Shown here in pieces: positions 1 to 11,412 of a stretch of 64,000 nt of DNA (position 1 is the stretch's first letter; the number at the start of each line of letters is the position of its first letter). The position numbers and the translations under genes were made by a program. The DNA lies in NCBI GenBank assembly GCA_024803745.1, contig JANJXV010000004.1, positions 50,539,858 to 50,603,857 on the forward strand. The letters run 5' to 3'. The stretch comes from Megascapheus bottae (lineage: Eukaryota; Chordata; Mammalia; Rodentia; Geomyidae). The notes beneath the pieces are model-generated. The model did not search any database and was not told where the DNA came from. It saw nothing but the letters and a program-made list of their open reading frames with translations.

Positions 1-694
1 GAGATTTAACTGTGATGTAATCGGGCATTTTAGCCATCTCAGTGGGCATCTCTCTACCTATACTGAATCTTCAGGTTGTTCTGTTTTCTAGAGCAGTCAG
101 TAGGCTTCCTAAAGAAGAAACAGATCATATATATTTTTTTCCAGGCAGACCAGAAAACCACAGAAGTGAGTAGGAACTGATGTTTGTTTCCTGGCAGCTG
201 TCTCAAAATCAGGGCAAATTATTTTTTTTGTCCTTCACAAAGGGGAATGAAGCCATACCACATATCCATTACACACGGTTAAATCATGCAAAATAAAAGG
301 AAATAAAATATTTAGGGCAATGTTTAGGGTGATTTTAGCAAAAGTCAATGACAAATTGGGTAAAGAAAGATTTATAAGAAAGACTCTGCAAGATCATACT
401 TTGGGGAATGAGACCTTTCTGACAAATAATATGCGGAGACCTAGGCATTTGGAAATAAGCAAATAACATAATTAACTACAGTGGAATTTCACCTTTTGTG
501 TATCTTTTGCAGCACATTTGGTATTTGCTAAAAATCAATTCAAATTTGTTTGTTTTATTGTTACTAAATTATCATACTTTGATTAATTCCTGTTGGAAAA
601 TGAACTTTTAGAAAAAAAACATGTTTTCAGGAGATATGAAGGGGCCGTAGAGAACGTGCTATTCTGATAGAGACATGATATTTCTATATTACAT
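1..694. other. Unique AT-rich sequence, no gene
   Basis: No interspersed repeat, splice-like exon or meaningful open frame was recognised. Short homopolymer A and T runs only. Confidence 0.6.
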
Positions 695-861
695 TTTTCA
701 ATTTGTTTTTATTGTAATTAAAATAAGGGTTACATTATATTTGCCAGATGGAAGGTACATTTCTTAACAATCATTGCTACCCCTTGTTATGTTTTCTTCC
801 CCATTTCCCTCCCCACCCCTCCCCTCATCTTGTTTTCCCCCTTCCCTATCCTATTTCAAAT

Positions 862-864
<3 letters not shown>

Positions 865-916
<52 letters not shown>
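865..916. repeat. (CA)n microsatellite, about 26 units
   Basis: An uninterrupted CA array of about 52 bases, situated inside the antisense L1 3'UTR immediately after a CAAATAAA sequence. Confidence 0.98.
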
Positions 917-918
<2 letters not shown>

Positions 919-1101
919 ATATATCCAATAACAAAGTAAGATTGTATCTTGGAGGTCTTTTCATTTAGCTTTGTCCAATATGGCCTTATGTATCTAGGTT
1001 TTGCCCTATTGTAAACCTCTGCTAGGAGAGTCCAAGGTTTATACTAATTATGAAAAATGAGGGAAACCATTGAGCCCATGTTCCTTTGAGTCTGGCTTAC
1101 T

Positions 1102-1430
1102 TCACTTAATATGATTTTTTCTAAGTCTTTCCATTTCCTTAAATGGGGCGATCTCGTTCTTTCTGATGGCAGCATAGAATTCTATTGTGTATAAATACCA
1201 CATCTTCTTGATCCAATCATCAACTGATAGGCATCTGGGTTGGATCCATATGTTTGCTATGGTAAATAGTGCTGCAATGAACATTCTTGTGCTAGTGGAT
1301 TTAGTATGTCCTTGTTTTTGGATGATTGGGTAAATTCCAAGTGGTGTAATTGCTGGGTCATAGGGGAGCTCTATTAGACATAATATTTCTATACAATATC
1401 TTATAGAATCTTCCCCAGAAAATAGACTTC
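1102..1430 (-). pseudogene. L1 ORF2 C-terminal remnant
   Basis: The minus-strand translation contains the conserved C-terminal L1 ORF2p signature, with PLGIYP, FIAALFTIANIW, WIKKMWYLYTIEFYAAIRKNEI-like stretches (for example AAIRKNEI) lying just before the 3'UTR. In L1 this C-terminal region follows the reverse transcriptase domain. Here only about 110 codons survive and the catalytic endonuclease and RT domains are absent, so it cannot encode an active protein. The frame is open from 1491 but the first 20 or so codons upstream of the L1 match look like flanking DNA. Confidence 0.85.
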
Positions 1431-1431
1431 T

Positions 1432-2499
1432 TTCCTTTATTACCAGCTTTGATGTACATGAGTGAATGGATGGATTATAGTTGTTCCACACTATACTATT
1501 AAAATTTGAAATGACTTTATGGAGTCAGAGCAAGCTAAAATAAATGGTATTAGTTTAAGGATGAGGATTATGATTACCCATCTCTCCAAAGATCATCCAG
1601 TAAATTATATATAAGGTGACCTATTATTGCAGTCATTAAGCTACTGGCTTCACAATTCCTAAAATGGGCTTGTTTAATTTTTTCATAAACTATGGTCTTA
1701 CAACTATTGTTCTATAATGTATTACATAGGAAATCTTGAATAAGAACTATAACATGAAATAGATCATGGTGAGATGTTTAGTATTATTTTCTGAGAATCT
1801 GCCACATGTATGATGTCTTGAACATGGTATTGACAACATAGTATTGGCAAACTGGTTATGATTTTATTTTTCTTATGTTAGAATTTCTAAAGATAGCCCT
1901 TCATAATTTAATTTGACTGATTTCATTATGTTTGTCAATGTCTCAGATCTGATTTCTCAACCAAAATTAAGGTTTGTTTTAGCATTCTCTTTATTTGATT
2001 TGTGATGTCTATTCAGTATCCCAAATGAAATATAACCATAGTCTCATATGATATCACATCAGATACAAACAAAATTATTCTAAAAAAGACAGCACCAAAA
2101 GTAATTTTCCTTTATATTTCAGAAATTACTTCCTTCACATAAATTAATACTACTCAGTGATGGTCATCTTTTTCCCATGATTTATAATGGGAAAGATCAA
2201 GTGTCATATCTTTTATCAAAAAGAAAATATTTTTACATTATATATATTTTAAAGAAATAAAATGTTAGGAAAATGATTTTTTTCCTCTTTAGGATGTTTA
2301 GTGGTAATATAAAGCAATATTAAATCTAACAAGTTCCATGTGGAGAAATAAGATATAATTATTTTAGTATGGGGTAAGAAAGCCAAAACAATCCAAAATA
2401 AAAAATAGGAAGAATGTTAATGTTAAAACATGTATTCAGAAGCATACATAGTATCTCCTATCTAATGTCAGAAATCAGTTGAACTTGAACTCAGGGCAC
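1432..2499. other. Unique sequence, no gene
   Basis: AT-rich sequence with many stop codons in all frames. No repeat family or exon recognised. Confidence 0.55.
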
Positions 2500-2606
2500 A
2501 CTGCTGTAGTCAGAAGCACTGCATTTGGGAGTTAGATAATGAGGCATGGGTCACTTGTAAACAAGAGATAGAAACCAGCCTGGGCAATATAATGAGACTC
2601 CAGTGA
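2500..2606 (+). mobile_element. Degraded B1-like SINE, right part
   Basis: The stretch near 2573-2600 (AAACCAGCCTGGGCAATATA followed by ATGAGACTC) matches the 7SL-derived core of B1/Alu-type elements. The 5' half is too diverged to place, and it runs directly into a purine-rich tail. Confidence 0.45.
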
Positions 2607-2695
2607 AGGAAGGGAAGAATAGGGAAGGGAAAGGAAGGGAGATGGTGGGGAATGAAGGGGAGGGGAGGGGAGAGAGAAGAGAGGAAGAGAAAATG
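2605..2695 (+). repeat. Purine-rich (GGGA/GA) tract with a G-quadruplex motif
   Basis: Almost pure purine on the plus strand for about 90 bases, probably grown from the tail of the adjacent SINE. Four GGGG runs at 2647-2650, 2657-2660, 2662-2665 and 2667-2670, with loops of 6, 1 and 1 bases, satisfy the usual G4 pattern. Confidence 0.85.
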
Positions 2696-2977
2696 GAATA
2701 GAGAAAACAGAATGGTATTTCTTTAATAATTTGTTAACATTACAACGTTTTGTTTTTCATCATTTCTTGAGCATGAAAGATGTGAATTTAGACATCTTTG
2801 CTAAAGGCACAGCATTTTAGTAATCTATGTACATTGCTCAACTAGCAGTGAAATTTATTTCTCTAATATTTAAATATCTTGTGACCTTATTAATTCTAAA
2901 CTAAATGCATGTACTCATTTCCTTATTGGATATCTAGAAGAATTTTTTTAAGATACTACTATTTTAATTAAATTTTA

Positions 2978-3230
2978 GCTGGGTGCTGGTAGCTCATGCC
3001 TGTAATCTTAGCTATTAGGAGACTGAGATCTGAGGATCATGATTTAAAGCCTGCTCAGCCAGAAAAGTCCATAAGTACCTTATCTCCAATAAACTATTCA
3101 GAAAAAAAACTGGTAATGGCACTGTAGCTAAGGTAGTAGAGTGCTAGCCTTGAGCACAGGAGGCTTAGGGACAGAGCCTAGACCCTGAGATCGAGCCCCA
3201 GGACTGGCAAAAATAAATAAATACTTCTAT

Positions 3231-3268
<38 letters not shown>

Positions 3269-3280
3269 ATATAATAATAA
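2978..3280 (+). mobile_element. Dimeric SINE, B1-dID-like, with microsatellite tail
   Basis: Left monomer is B1/7SL-like (GCTGGGTGCTGGTAGCTCAT, then CCTGTAAT). Right monomer is tRNA-like (GTAGAGTGCTAGCCTTGAGC). The A-rich tail has evolved into (TAC)n and (TAA)n. A 16-base target-site duplication with one mismatch, TAATTAAATT(T/C)TAGCT, lies at 2965-2980 and 3281-3296 and brackets SINE plus microsatellite; its last three bases overlap the SINE start. Confidence 0.9.
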
Positions 3281-3285
3281 TAATT
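3230..3285. repeat. (TAC)n / (TAA)n microsatellite
   Basis: About 13 TAC units followed by five TAA units, forming the 3' tail of the preceding SINE. Confidence 0.95.
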
Positions 3286-3296
3286 AAATTCTAGCT

Positions 3297-5707
3297 CAAG
3301 AGAATGGAATTTGGTGACAAACAAATGACTATAATCTAGTGAGTGCTTACTGTTTATCTACCATTTTTTATGGAAATATCTATACCTCTTAAGCTAGTGA
3401 GAGAAGTTTGGAGAAAAGTACATCTTTCAATGATCAGGTTCTATAGTAAACTATGAATGTACCTGTAGCATGGATTTATCATGGGGTGAGAATTTAAAAA
3501 AAGTGTTATGCATACCTACAATTTGCCTTCCTGAAAAAAGGAAGCAAGTTTGTATATTCCAGAATTTACTAAGTGCTGGAAGGATAAATGGTAATATTTA
3601 GCTTTCAATATTCAAGACAAATATTCTTCCTACTTATGCAATGTACTATTCAAGGAATTATAAAAGATGATGATCAATGATAGAAGAAAACAAAATGTAA
3701 AGATAGTTGTGAGTTTTTGTCTCAGTTTTCAAGCGTGAACAAGTTTCTCATATCTTTGGTAATTTTAGCTCAGCAATTTCTACATGATTAAGAAGTAAGT
3801 GCTGTTTATAAGAATTTCATGGGGAAAATATAACTTTTATTTGGGAGACTTAAATTAGTAACTCATTTAATTTAAGCCTCCTATTTAGAACATTCTGGGA
3901 TCATTACCCAAGAATAGTCCATAACGATGGAATTATGTAAAGTAGTTCATATAGTATATGTTGTGCTTAACAGAGGACTTCCTATTTTACAACTGTACAT
4001 TTATTGAGTAGAGCTTGTAGTGAAATGTATCCACTGAAATAATATTTATAAATATTAAGAAAAACTCTTTACTTTTAAAGTAAAGATGTTTGTTTCAATG
4101 GTAATAGAAAACTTGTTCTAACTAAAATGTGATTAAACAGAATATTGCCTCTTTACTTTTAGAGAGAAGGTACAAAACAAGTTCACAACAGGGATTTATA
4201 TATGCTATGCAAGATAATTTTATGTATGAAAATATATGACCTTGAGTCAATGTGTATTGAATATAGATTTTTTTGTTACAAAGAAATTACAAATAAAAAT
4301 AACAGAGATGCCATGGAATAAGATTGCTATATTAACTCAAATTACTAAATCAGTAAAAGTTTCTTCCCTCCAGTCCCGTGAATTTTTTCAAATTGTCATT
4401 TTGATTACTCTTTTTCTAACCAAAACCAGTTGCTTGGTAATTCCATTGTACCAACAGATTATGATCCATAAGTAATTAGTTTTGAGGACTCAAACTATGA
4501 TCCCTGTTTCTTAGTTATTAAAGCAATAAGAGACAGGCACATTTTCTGAAAACTTTCATCTAAGAAGAAGAAATCAATAAGCCATGTTTCAGAGAATAAC
4601 AAGCTAGTGGATGGTAATTTCATACATTATTCATCTGGAGAGAAATACCCATAAATGTGAAATGGGAATCATGATTCTGATAATATGACAAACATATACC
4701 CAGGATTTATAAGCACTTATATTAGCCCCAGGTTCAGTTCCTACGCAATGCTATGTTTAAGTCATACACACTGTTCCAAGTCAAATCAGCTGAGCGATAA
4801 CCAAGCTAGGAGATCATTATTAAATTGCTAAGCATTTAGTTTGCTCTGTTTCAGGACAAGTATACTGAAAACAGAGTAATGTTGCTTATTTTATTCCTAG
4901 CTTTGTTGGTGATGAATTGAAGCAAATTTGATTCAGACAAGCAATCTGGTGGAATGATGTAGAGCCATCCAAAAAACCATCTGTACTAATCCTCCAGTGT
5001 AGTAAATTAGAGTAACAAGGGAAAGACATTGATCCACAAGGATCATTAACAGTTTTAACCAACTGATTCAAGTAATAGGGCAAAGGAGAGAATGCTATCA
5101 AGACCTTGTTTATCAGATCTGTTCATTACAATTGCAAAAAACAGAAACAAAAAAGAAAAACCCTGAAGGTTTCTCATTTCAGTTTATTTTTATAACTTTT
5201 GTTCCCTTTATGCTATTGGAAACAATAAACAAAGTACAATGGAAGAACACCTGGGAAAAATTACCCAAATCTTCTGTACTTTATTTGCATAAAGGTCAGT
5301 CACAAAGGGAGAGATAACACTGCTACCAAGGAAAATTAATTGGAGCCAAGGCAAGCAGACGATGCATGTCATAAGACAAAGTATGCCTAAAATACATGTA
5401 CAGACCTATAGCTGTTTGATATTTTTAAGGTACAATGTCTACAGAATGAGATTTGTGAACAGCCGTAACATAGCTTGAAAGCACACAATTCTTAATTATC
5501 CATAGCATGTTGACATTAGATAATTAGTATACCTATTTTTAATAAAATTTGGTCATTAACTTCAGCATATAGAATGATGCAGAACATTGATCATAGCATT
5601 CCTAATTGCAACTATATATGATAATAAAAGCAAATATACTGGCTGAGCTTTATCATTATGGATTATCCAACCATTGCTAATATTATTTCTGTGTGTGCAT
5701 GCGCACA
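3297..5707. other. Unique sequence, no gene
   Basis: Roughly 2.4 kb without a recognised interspersed repeat. Open frames at 4236-4475 and 4886-5101 have no recognisable domain, biased codon use or flanking splice context and are treated as chance. Confidence 0.5.
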
Positions 5708-5930
5708 TGCATTTATCCTGAAGGCTTGAACACAGGGTAAGGGCGCTGTCCCAGAACTGTTTTGTTCAAGGCTGGCATTCTACCACAGAGCCTCAACTTC
5801 ATGCTTAATTGGTGATGGGTCTCATGGACTTAACTGCTTGAGCTGGCTTTGAAGAGTGATCCTCACATCTCAGCCTTCTGTGTAGGTAGGATTACAGGCA
5901 TGAGATAGCTACCCTCTTCCATTTCATTGC
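5708..5930 (-). mobile_element. Dimeric SINE, B1-dID-like, antisense
   Basis: The plus strand reads the tRNA-like monomer in reverse (GAACACAGGGTAAGGGCGCT, then CAAGGCTGGCATTCTACCAC) and then the reversed B1 monomer (GATCCTCACATCTCAGCCTT, then GTAGGATTACAGGCATGAG). Moderately diverged; no target-site duplication found. Confidence 0.85.
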
Positions 5931-5931
5931 C

Positions 5932-8900
5932 ATATTAAAAACAACAACTTTAACTTTTGGTGTGCCAGGTAATCATATATGTTATCCATGTTGTAGACAT
6001 GGATATAGTCTATGTTCACACTGTGTACACTGTGTGCACAGTGAGTGGACACCCACTGTCAGAGACTGGCAAAATACCAAATGCACAAGCCTAAAACCAA
6101 AACTACAGTGAGCATCTAACATATCTAGGAGAGCTGTCACAATAACAAATAGAAGGAACATTTTCTAAGCCTGTGAATCAAACATTCCAATATCACAGGA
6201 GTTTAACAAAATAATGGTAGAAGATAGTCCACTGAATTTCAAAATTTGGAGCAAGGAGAAATAATTTTGTGACAGGACTTGAAGTACAAGATGTCATAAT
6301 TATATTTCCTTGTTTGGAAACAGATTGTGACACTACAGAATATGTGACAGGCATGCTTAATTTTGGCTGAAGTGAATTGTAATAGATTATTTTTATGCTG
6401 ATTTCATAGAGCATTTATCAAATGGTTAAAGGCTCTACAGCAGAAAATGTGACTGAATCTTGTTTGCAAAAAAGTCATTGCCTTTGTCCTAATATATTAT
6501 CATAACCTTTCTATCTCCTTATTTTGACATTGCATCTTGTTTTCTCATGCTTGACATCATCAAGAATCTAAATTTAGCCTCATGTAAATTTATTATTGAG
6601 AATTTCATCATCTCAAGAGGTCATAAACAAAAGGAAAGATAATATGAATGTATGACCACCACTCCTATAGTTGTTAATTTCCTCTTAACATTAAGTGCTA
6701 CAATATGCTACATGTCTAAATATGTGTATGTGTGCAGTTTGTAATTATATGTGGTTTTTCTTTTGTCTCTTACTTATATAACCATTTCTTACCTTTTTGA
6801 CTCCATTCTTTTTCCCAAATATTCTAAAATATTTCATATAGATTTCAATAACTTATATAAAAAAAGAATGTAGAATTATGCTTTGGATGTAGTTAATTCA
6901 GTCATAGAATGCTTACTCAATTTTTATCCCTAGAAAGAAACAGAATAATCACTTAAACATTTGGAAACTTCATTGTTTCTATTTTCACTAAAAAAACACT
7001 TTTACCTCCTATTTTAGTCTTAACCTCTTTTATCTTTAAAAGTCATATTGATAAAGAAATGAATCATTCTATTTCAAACAAGCTAACAAACACAGTGGCA
7101 AGTAATATCATTTAGAAGTCGTTTCTGGGGCACCTCCCACAGTAAATGATGCTGGTGGTGTTGAAAGTAGTCTGACCTTTTTTAGGCTGCTCTGGACTAC
7201 TTTGATGTTTCATTATTTTGTTCAGTCCAGGGTTGAAATGGATGAATGGATTGCAACTATAGTCTCCTGGCAGCTGTTCTTACAGACCACTTTTTGGACA
7301 AGCTTCAGCTAATCTGACAAATCAAGCACAGTTTACTTTGTAGTTGGGTTGGGATTAAGCAACTGACTGGAACCAAGGGAGAATGTCTCTGATAAAGCAG
7401 GCACTGGGTGTTTACTTTCCTTATTTCCAATTTTAATTCATAACCTTTAGAAATGGAGAAGTATGAGCAGAAAATTCCCCAAGGGAAGCACTTTTATATA
7501 TTGACTTACAGCGCTTAAAACACAAAGCCTTTGGGGCAGATTTGCATATCTGAAGTCTTTATTGTATGTTTGCCGGTGGTTTTCTGCAGGAGTTTTCAAG
7601 TGAAAAGAACTAAGTCAAACTTATTTTTATTTAAGAGAGTTACAGAAACATTGCTTTATTATTAGAATGTGGTTAATTAACCTTTTACTTTCTGAGGATT
7701 ATTATACACAAATGTGTTCTTTGCTTTATCTGTTTGTATATCAAAATATTGTAATGATAGTTTGAAATTGATGAATTGTTGAGAACATTTGGACTCAGAT
7801 TTTTGTCTATTTTAGTTTTACATAAAAAGCGTATATTTTTGGAAAAATTGTTCAATTATGTGAGTGTTTATCATATTTGCTATTTCTAATGACAAATCAC
7901 TTCTTGTGTATTTAGTTGCTTTTCAATGACCAAAACTTCAAAACTTCTTTCAAATATTTTTCTAAATGATTATTTTTTTTTCTGGCATTTGTTGTCTTCT
8001 GTGTAAATCCCATAAACCATGTGTTGACGTGTTAGTTGATCAACATGAAGTTTCTGCTTGCAAATAAGAAAACATCTTATTCTTTATAGCAGTCTATAAA
8101 AGCAAAATGTATTCACTAGTTACTAATAAATGCCATGCAAAGCCATATTTTTCAGTAACTATCATTTAATTGAACATTTTGTTTTATCTATTTGCTGTTA
8201 GGTGTATCATAAACATATCTATGAGAACTCAACATAGAAAATAGATTTAGTGTCCCTCTGGGTAGTTAGAATTACCCTGCCATTGTTATAAAACATTATT
8301 TTTGATCGTTCTTAGATTATAAATAAATGTATTGACAATAAGAAATTAAGGGCACATCCAGAAAGACTTTATTTAATAATGATGATGTAAAAGACTTCCT
8401 GTGCCATTCTATTTATCTAATTTATAGCCCAGTTTGATTACCACAGCATGCCTTTCATCTGCACGAATTGTACCCTGGGGACTAGTCAACTTATTAATTC
8501 ATCACTTGCCTTCTTTTATGGTTGCAGTCCCCATTATACTACAAGCAAGGAGTGATACTCCTTTCTGAAAGCTGCCAGCCAACTGGTTCCAGTCTAGCTG
8601 ACCTTTTGTTTGTAACCATGATCCTAATGGTTTTTCTATTGGCTTCTGTTTCCTATAGGTTGTGTTACAATCTATCTTTTTGTCTTAGAGTAACTTGATG
8701 GGGATAGGATCACCAGAGAGAATTCCACACCTGCAATTACAGAGTTTTAAAAAGAGAAAAAGACCTGCTTCAAGTTAACCTGTAGGCTTTTAAAAAATGC
8801 CTTTTGATTTATCTGTCACTTGATCCATCAGCAATGAATAATTTTCATGGAAGGTGCACTTTAATTACATTCCCATTTGACTTGCATTATCAACCCCTAT

Positions 8901-10104
8901 CTAGGTAATTAATCTCACCAAGTATCCAATTTCGGCCTTTATTGCTGGCAGGCAGACCTCTTGAATTATGTGTGCTTGAATGGGTCTTGGGTCTTTTTCA
9001 TGAAGCAGAACCTGAAAGGGTTCTCAGGCCTTCTAAATCAGACACTGTGTCTTTAGAATCTTTCTCTTAGATACTGTGAATAAGTTATATTTAGCATTAC
9101 AAGTATATCTTTATAATCAATGCAATTTATAGATTATTATAATCAGGAAAATAATAATAAAACCAGGTCACCTTTCACTTTCTTGATGTAGATGATTTGC
9201 ATGTCATTTTATGTGAAGGCAAATGTATGGTAAATTATTAAGTGCTGCTAATTTCTGTATCAGTCTGAGATTTAATTTTACCACAATTACCATCTTAACT
9301 TTAGTATATCCTTGTAGCTCAGTAGTTAAAATTTACTGGAATTAATGTGAATATTTTGATTGAAAAATAGATCAATTTTAGAAGCATTTAAAATTTTACT
9401 TTATTTATCCATATATTCTGTTCTCAGCAACTTATATTTTGAATTTTATTTTACTTTGTTTTTCTTATGCTAGTAATTAGCAAATATCTAGAATGTTGCT
9501 AACTAGTTTGTACACACATGTACAAAAATTTTAACATATAGCCTTTTTGTTATAGTTTTATTTTGTAATCTGTTATAAAAGTGAAGTGAGTTTGTGGATA
9601 TTATGCCTGTGCTATATACAGTGTTTTAATTCTCTGATGACATTTCAGAAAAAAAAAGAGAATTCCTTGATAATCACATTAGAGAGTATAATAGATTGTT
9701 TGTCAGTTTGAAAGTGATCTAAGAATCTAATGTTATTTTAAGGGATTGATTGCTTTGATTTACAGAGGAGGAAACAGTCAGATCGCTGATAATCTAAAAT
9801 GATTAAAATGCTAACACAGAAAAGTCTCCTGCAAAGTGTGGACTGAAGATAATTGAAAAAAAGATTTAATACTTTCTACTATTACTTCTGTTTAAATTCT
9901 TCATATATTGCGTCTGGCCTTGACATTTTTCATAACTTTGTATTGTACCTTTACAAGGGTATATTAATACTCCATTCAGATTATGTTCCAACATCAAACT
10001 CAGCTCCACATAACTGAATTCTAAATGTGTGTTTCTGAAAATACAGTTTTTTAAATGTGTTAATGTGTGACTTTAAATGTACTCCAGGTTATCTGTTCAT
10101 GTGT
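5932..10104. other. Long repeat-free stretch with candidate conserved noncoding blocks
   Basis: Over 4 kb with no recognised SINE or L1. Two subregions, 7080-7620 and 8440-9050, are less AT-rich than their surroundings and carry transcription-factor-like motifs such as the octamer ATTTGCAT at 7540-7547 and TAATTAAT at 8906-8913. No exon or convincing open frame. The functional reading is inference; see findings. Confidence 0.5.
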
Positions 10105-10355
10105 GTGTGCTGGGCTTGAACTCAAGGCTTGGAAATTGTCTCTGAGCTTCTTTTGCTCAAAGCTAGTGCTCTAGCACTTGAACCACAGCTCTATTTCGTG
10201 TGTGTGTGTGTGTGTGTGTGTGTTTGTGCTTATGCTTGATTGGAGATAAGAGTCTCAAGGACTGTCCTGTCTGGCCTGGCTTCCAACCTTGCTCCTCAGA
10301 TTTCAGCCTCCTGAGTAGCTAGAATTACAAGCATGAAATACCAGTGCCCATCTTG
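10105..10355 (-). mobile_element. Dimeric SINE, B1-dID-like, antisense
   Basis: Reversed tRNA-like monomer (CTAGTGCTCTAGCACTTGAA then CCACAGCT), a (GT)n array at 10199-10222 in the inter-monomer linker, then the reversed B1 monomer (TCAGCCTCCTGAGTAGCTAG). Confidence 0.9.
10199..10222. repeat. (GT)n microsatellite inside a SINE
   Basis: About 12 GT units lying between the two monomers of the antisense SINE. Confidence 0.9.
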
Positions 10356-10437
10356 ACTCAATTTTTTAAATAAAATAATTGATATGTTTCAATTATTGAT
10401 TTAGTTTCTAAATATTTGATATTAGTTAATAAAACAC

Positions 10438-10485
10438 ATTTGAGTTTTGTTAAATAACTCTTATTTGAGTTTTGTTAAATAACTC
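10438..10485. repeat. 23-bp perfect tandem duplication
   Basis: A 23-base unit beginning ATTTGAGTTTTG occurs at 10438-10460 and again at 10463-10485 with no mismatch and a 2-base spacer (period 25). Confidence 0.95.
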
Positions 10486-10659
10486 ATGTCATTTTATTAT
10501 CCAGATACTAGTTTCTCTAGTAATTTAAAATGAATTCCCCTACTTTCTCCTTGCCCCATTTTGATGCTGGTCCTACGGCTTGCATTTAGGGGCTGGGCAT
10601 ATCTGTGAGGTTTTTGAGTTTTGTTTTTGTTTTTTGTTTGTTTGTTTTTTTGTTGTTGT

Positions 10660-10855
10660 TGTTTGCCAGTCCTGGGCCTTGAACTCAGGGCGGGAGCACT
10701 GTCCTTAGGCATTCCTCAAGGCTAGCACTCTACCACTTGAGCCACAGCACCACTTTCAGCTTTTTTCTACGTATGTGGTACCAAGGAACTGAACCCGGGT
10801 CTTCCTGCATGCTAGGCAGCAGTCTACCACTAGGCCAAACCCCAAGCCCTTGTTT
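10660..10855 (-). mobile_element. Dimeric SINE, IDL-Geo-like, antisense
   Basis: A T/GTT-rich run (10617-10664, the reversed A-rich tail) precedes TTTGCCAGTCCTGGGCCTTG, the reversed right monomer, then the linker TCAGCTTTTTTCTACGTATG and the reversed ID-like left monomer ending in AGTCTACCACTAGGCCAAAC. An open frame crossing this segment is repeat-derived. Confidence 0.92.
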
Positions 10856-10888
10856 TTTCTCTTTTTTTTTTTTTAAGATTTTTAAATT

Positions 10889-11003
10889 TTTTTATTAAAG
10901 AATTTATTAACTTTGATTTTTACATCATATTTCAAATGATGTGTTAAACAAGTATTCAAGAAGGGAATCTATATACAATCACTAGCACTTAGATTTTATA
11001 ACA
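10889..11003 (-). mobile_element. Unidentified polyadenylated retrosequence, copy 1
   Basis: On the minus strand it ends in an AATAAA followed by an A-rich run, as expected of a retrocopied transcript end. It aligns over about 100 bases with a second copy at 55815-55985, sharing TTTTTACATCATATTTCAAA and TATACAATCACT. Similarity stops abruptly near 11003, consistent with 5' truncation. I do not recognise the source family: a LINE 3'UTR or a processed pseudogene 3'UTR are both possible. Confidence 0.6.
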
Positions 11004-11094
11004 TAATTAAAATTAGGCTGAGGGTTTATATGTCATAAATACATATTAATCTATGTAATAAAATACTAGCACTCTATACTCTTAACGGGAGAAG

Positions 11095-11182
11095 GAAAGC
11101 TCCACTTCTGACTTTGATCCTCAAATCTTAGCCTCTTGAGTAAGTAGATTTAAAGACATGAGCCACCAGTACCTATCCATGG
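11095..11182 (-). mobile_element. B1-like left monomer, antisense fragment
   Basis: GATCCTCAAATCTTAGCCTC followed by TTGAGTAAGTAG and ACATGAGCCACC is the reversed 5' part of the B1-dID-like SINE; the tRNA-like monomer is missing. Confidence 0.75.
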
Positions 11183-11398
11183 TCCTTTTTTATTTCTTTT
11201 CTTAGTTTTTTGAAACTCTAAATAATTCTTTAATAAGGACAAAACATTTAATTCAGTTTAATATTTTTATCATCTATGCTCATAATAATTGTTTACAGAC
11301 TAGTATAGTTTAAATTAGAATTGATATTGGCCATAAAAATTTAATACTTGATAGGTATTTTGTCACTGAGAATTTCTCAATAAAGTATGTGTGCACAT

Positions 11399-11412
11399 TC
11401 ATATACACTCTT
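11399..11412. repeat. Target-site duplication, left copy
   Basis: TCATATACACTCTT, repeated exactly at 11668-11681 on the other side of an L1 insert. Confidence 0.9.

Larger units (their letters stand above)
699..1430 (-). mobile_element. L1 (LINE-1) 3' end, 5'-truncated, antisense
   Basis: Read on the minus strand this is the end of L1 ORF2 followed by the 3'UTR and the terminal AATAAA-type end. Its plus-strand left border is the ATTGTAATTA...GGGTTACAT block shared by at least nine other copies in the window. The C-rich tract at 785-850 is the complement of the L1 3'UTR polypurine tract. A (CA)n array interrupts the 3'UTR at 865-916. No clear target-site duplication was found, so the right border is approximate. 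Confidence 0.9.

Noticed and set aside
748..939. Frame with a TH-repeat C-terminus
   Set aside because: It is antisense L1 3'UTR followed by a (CA)n array.
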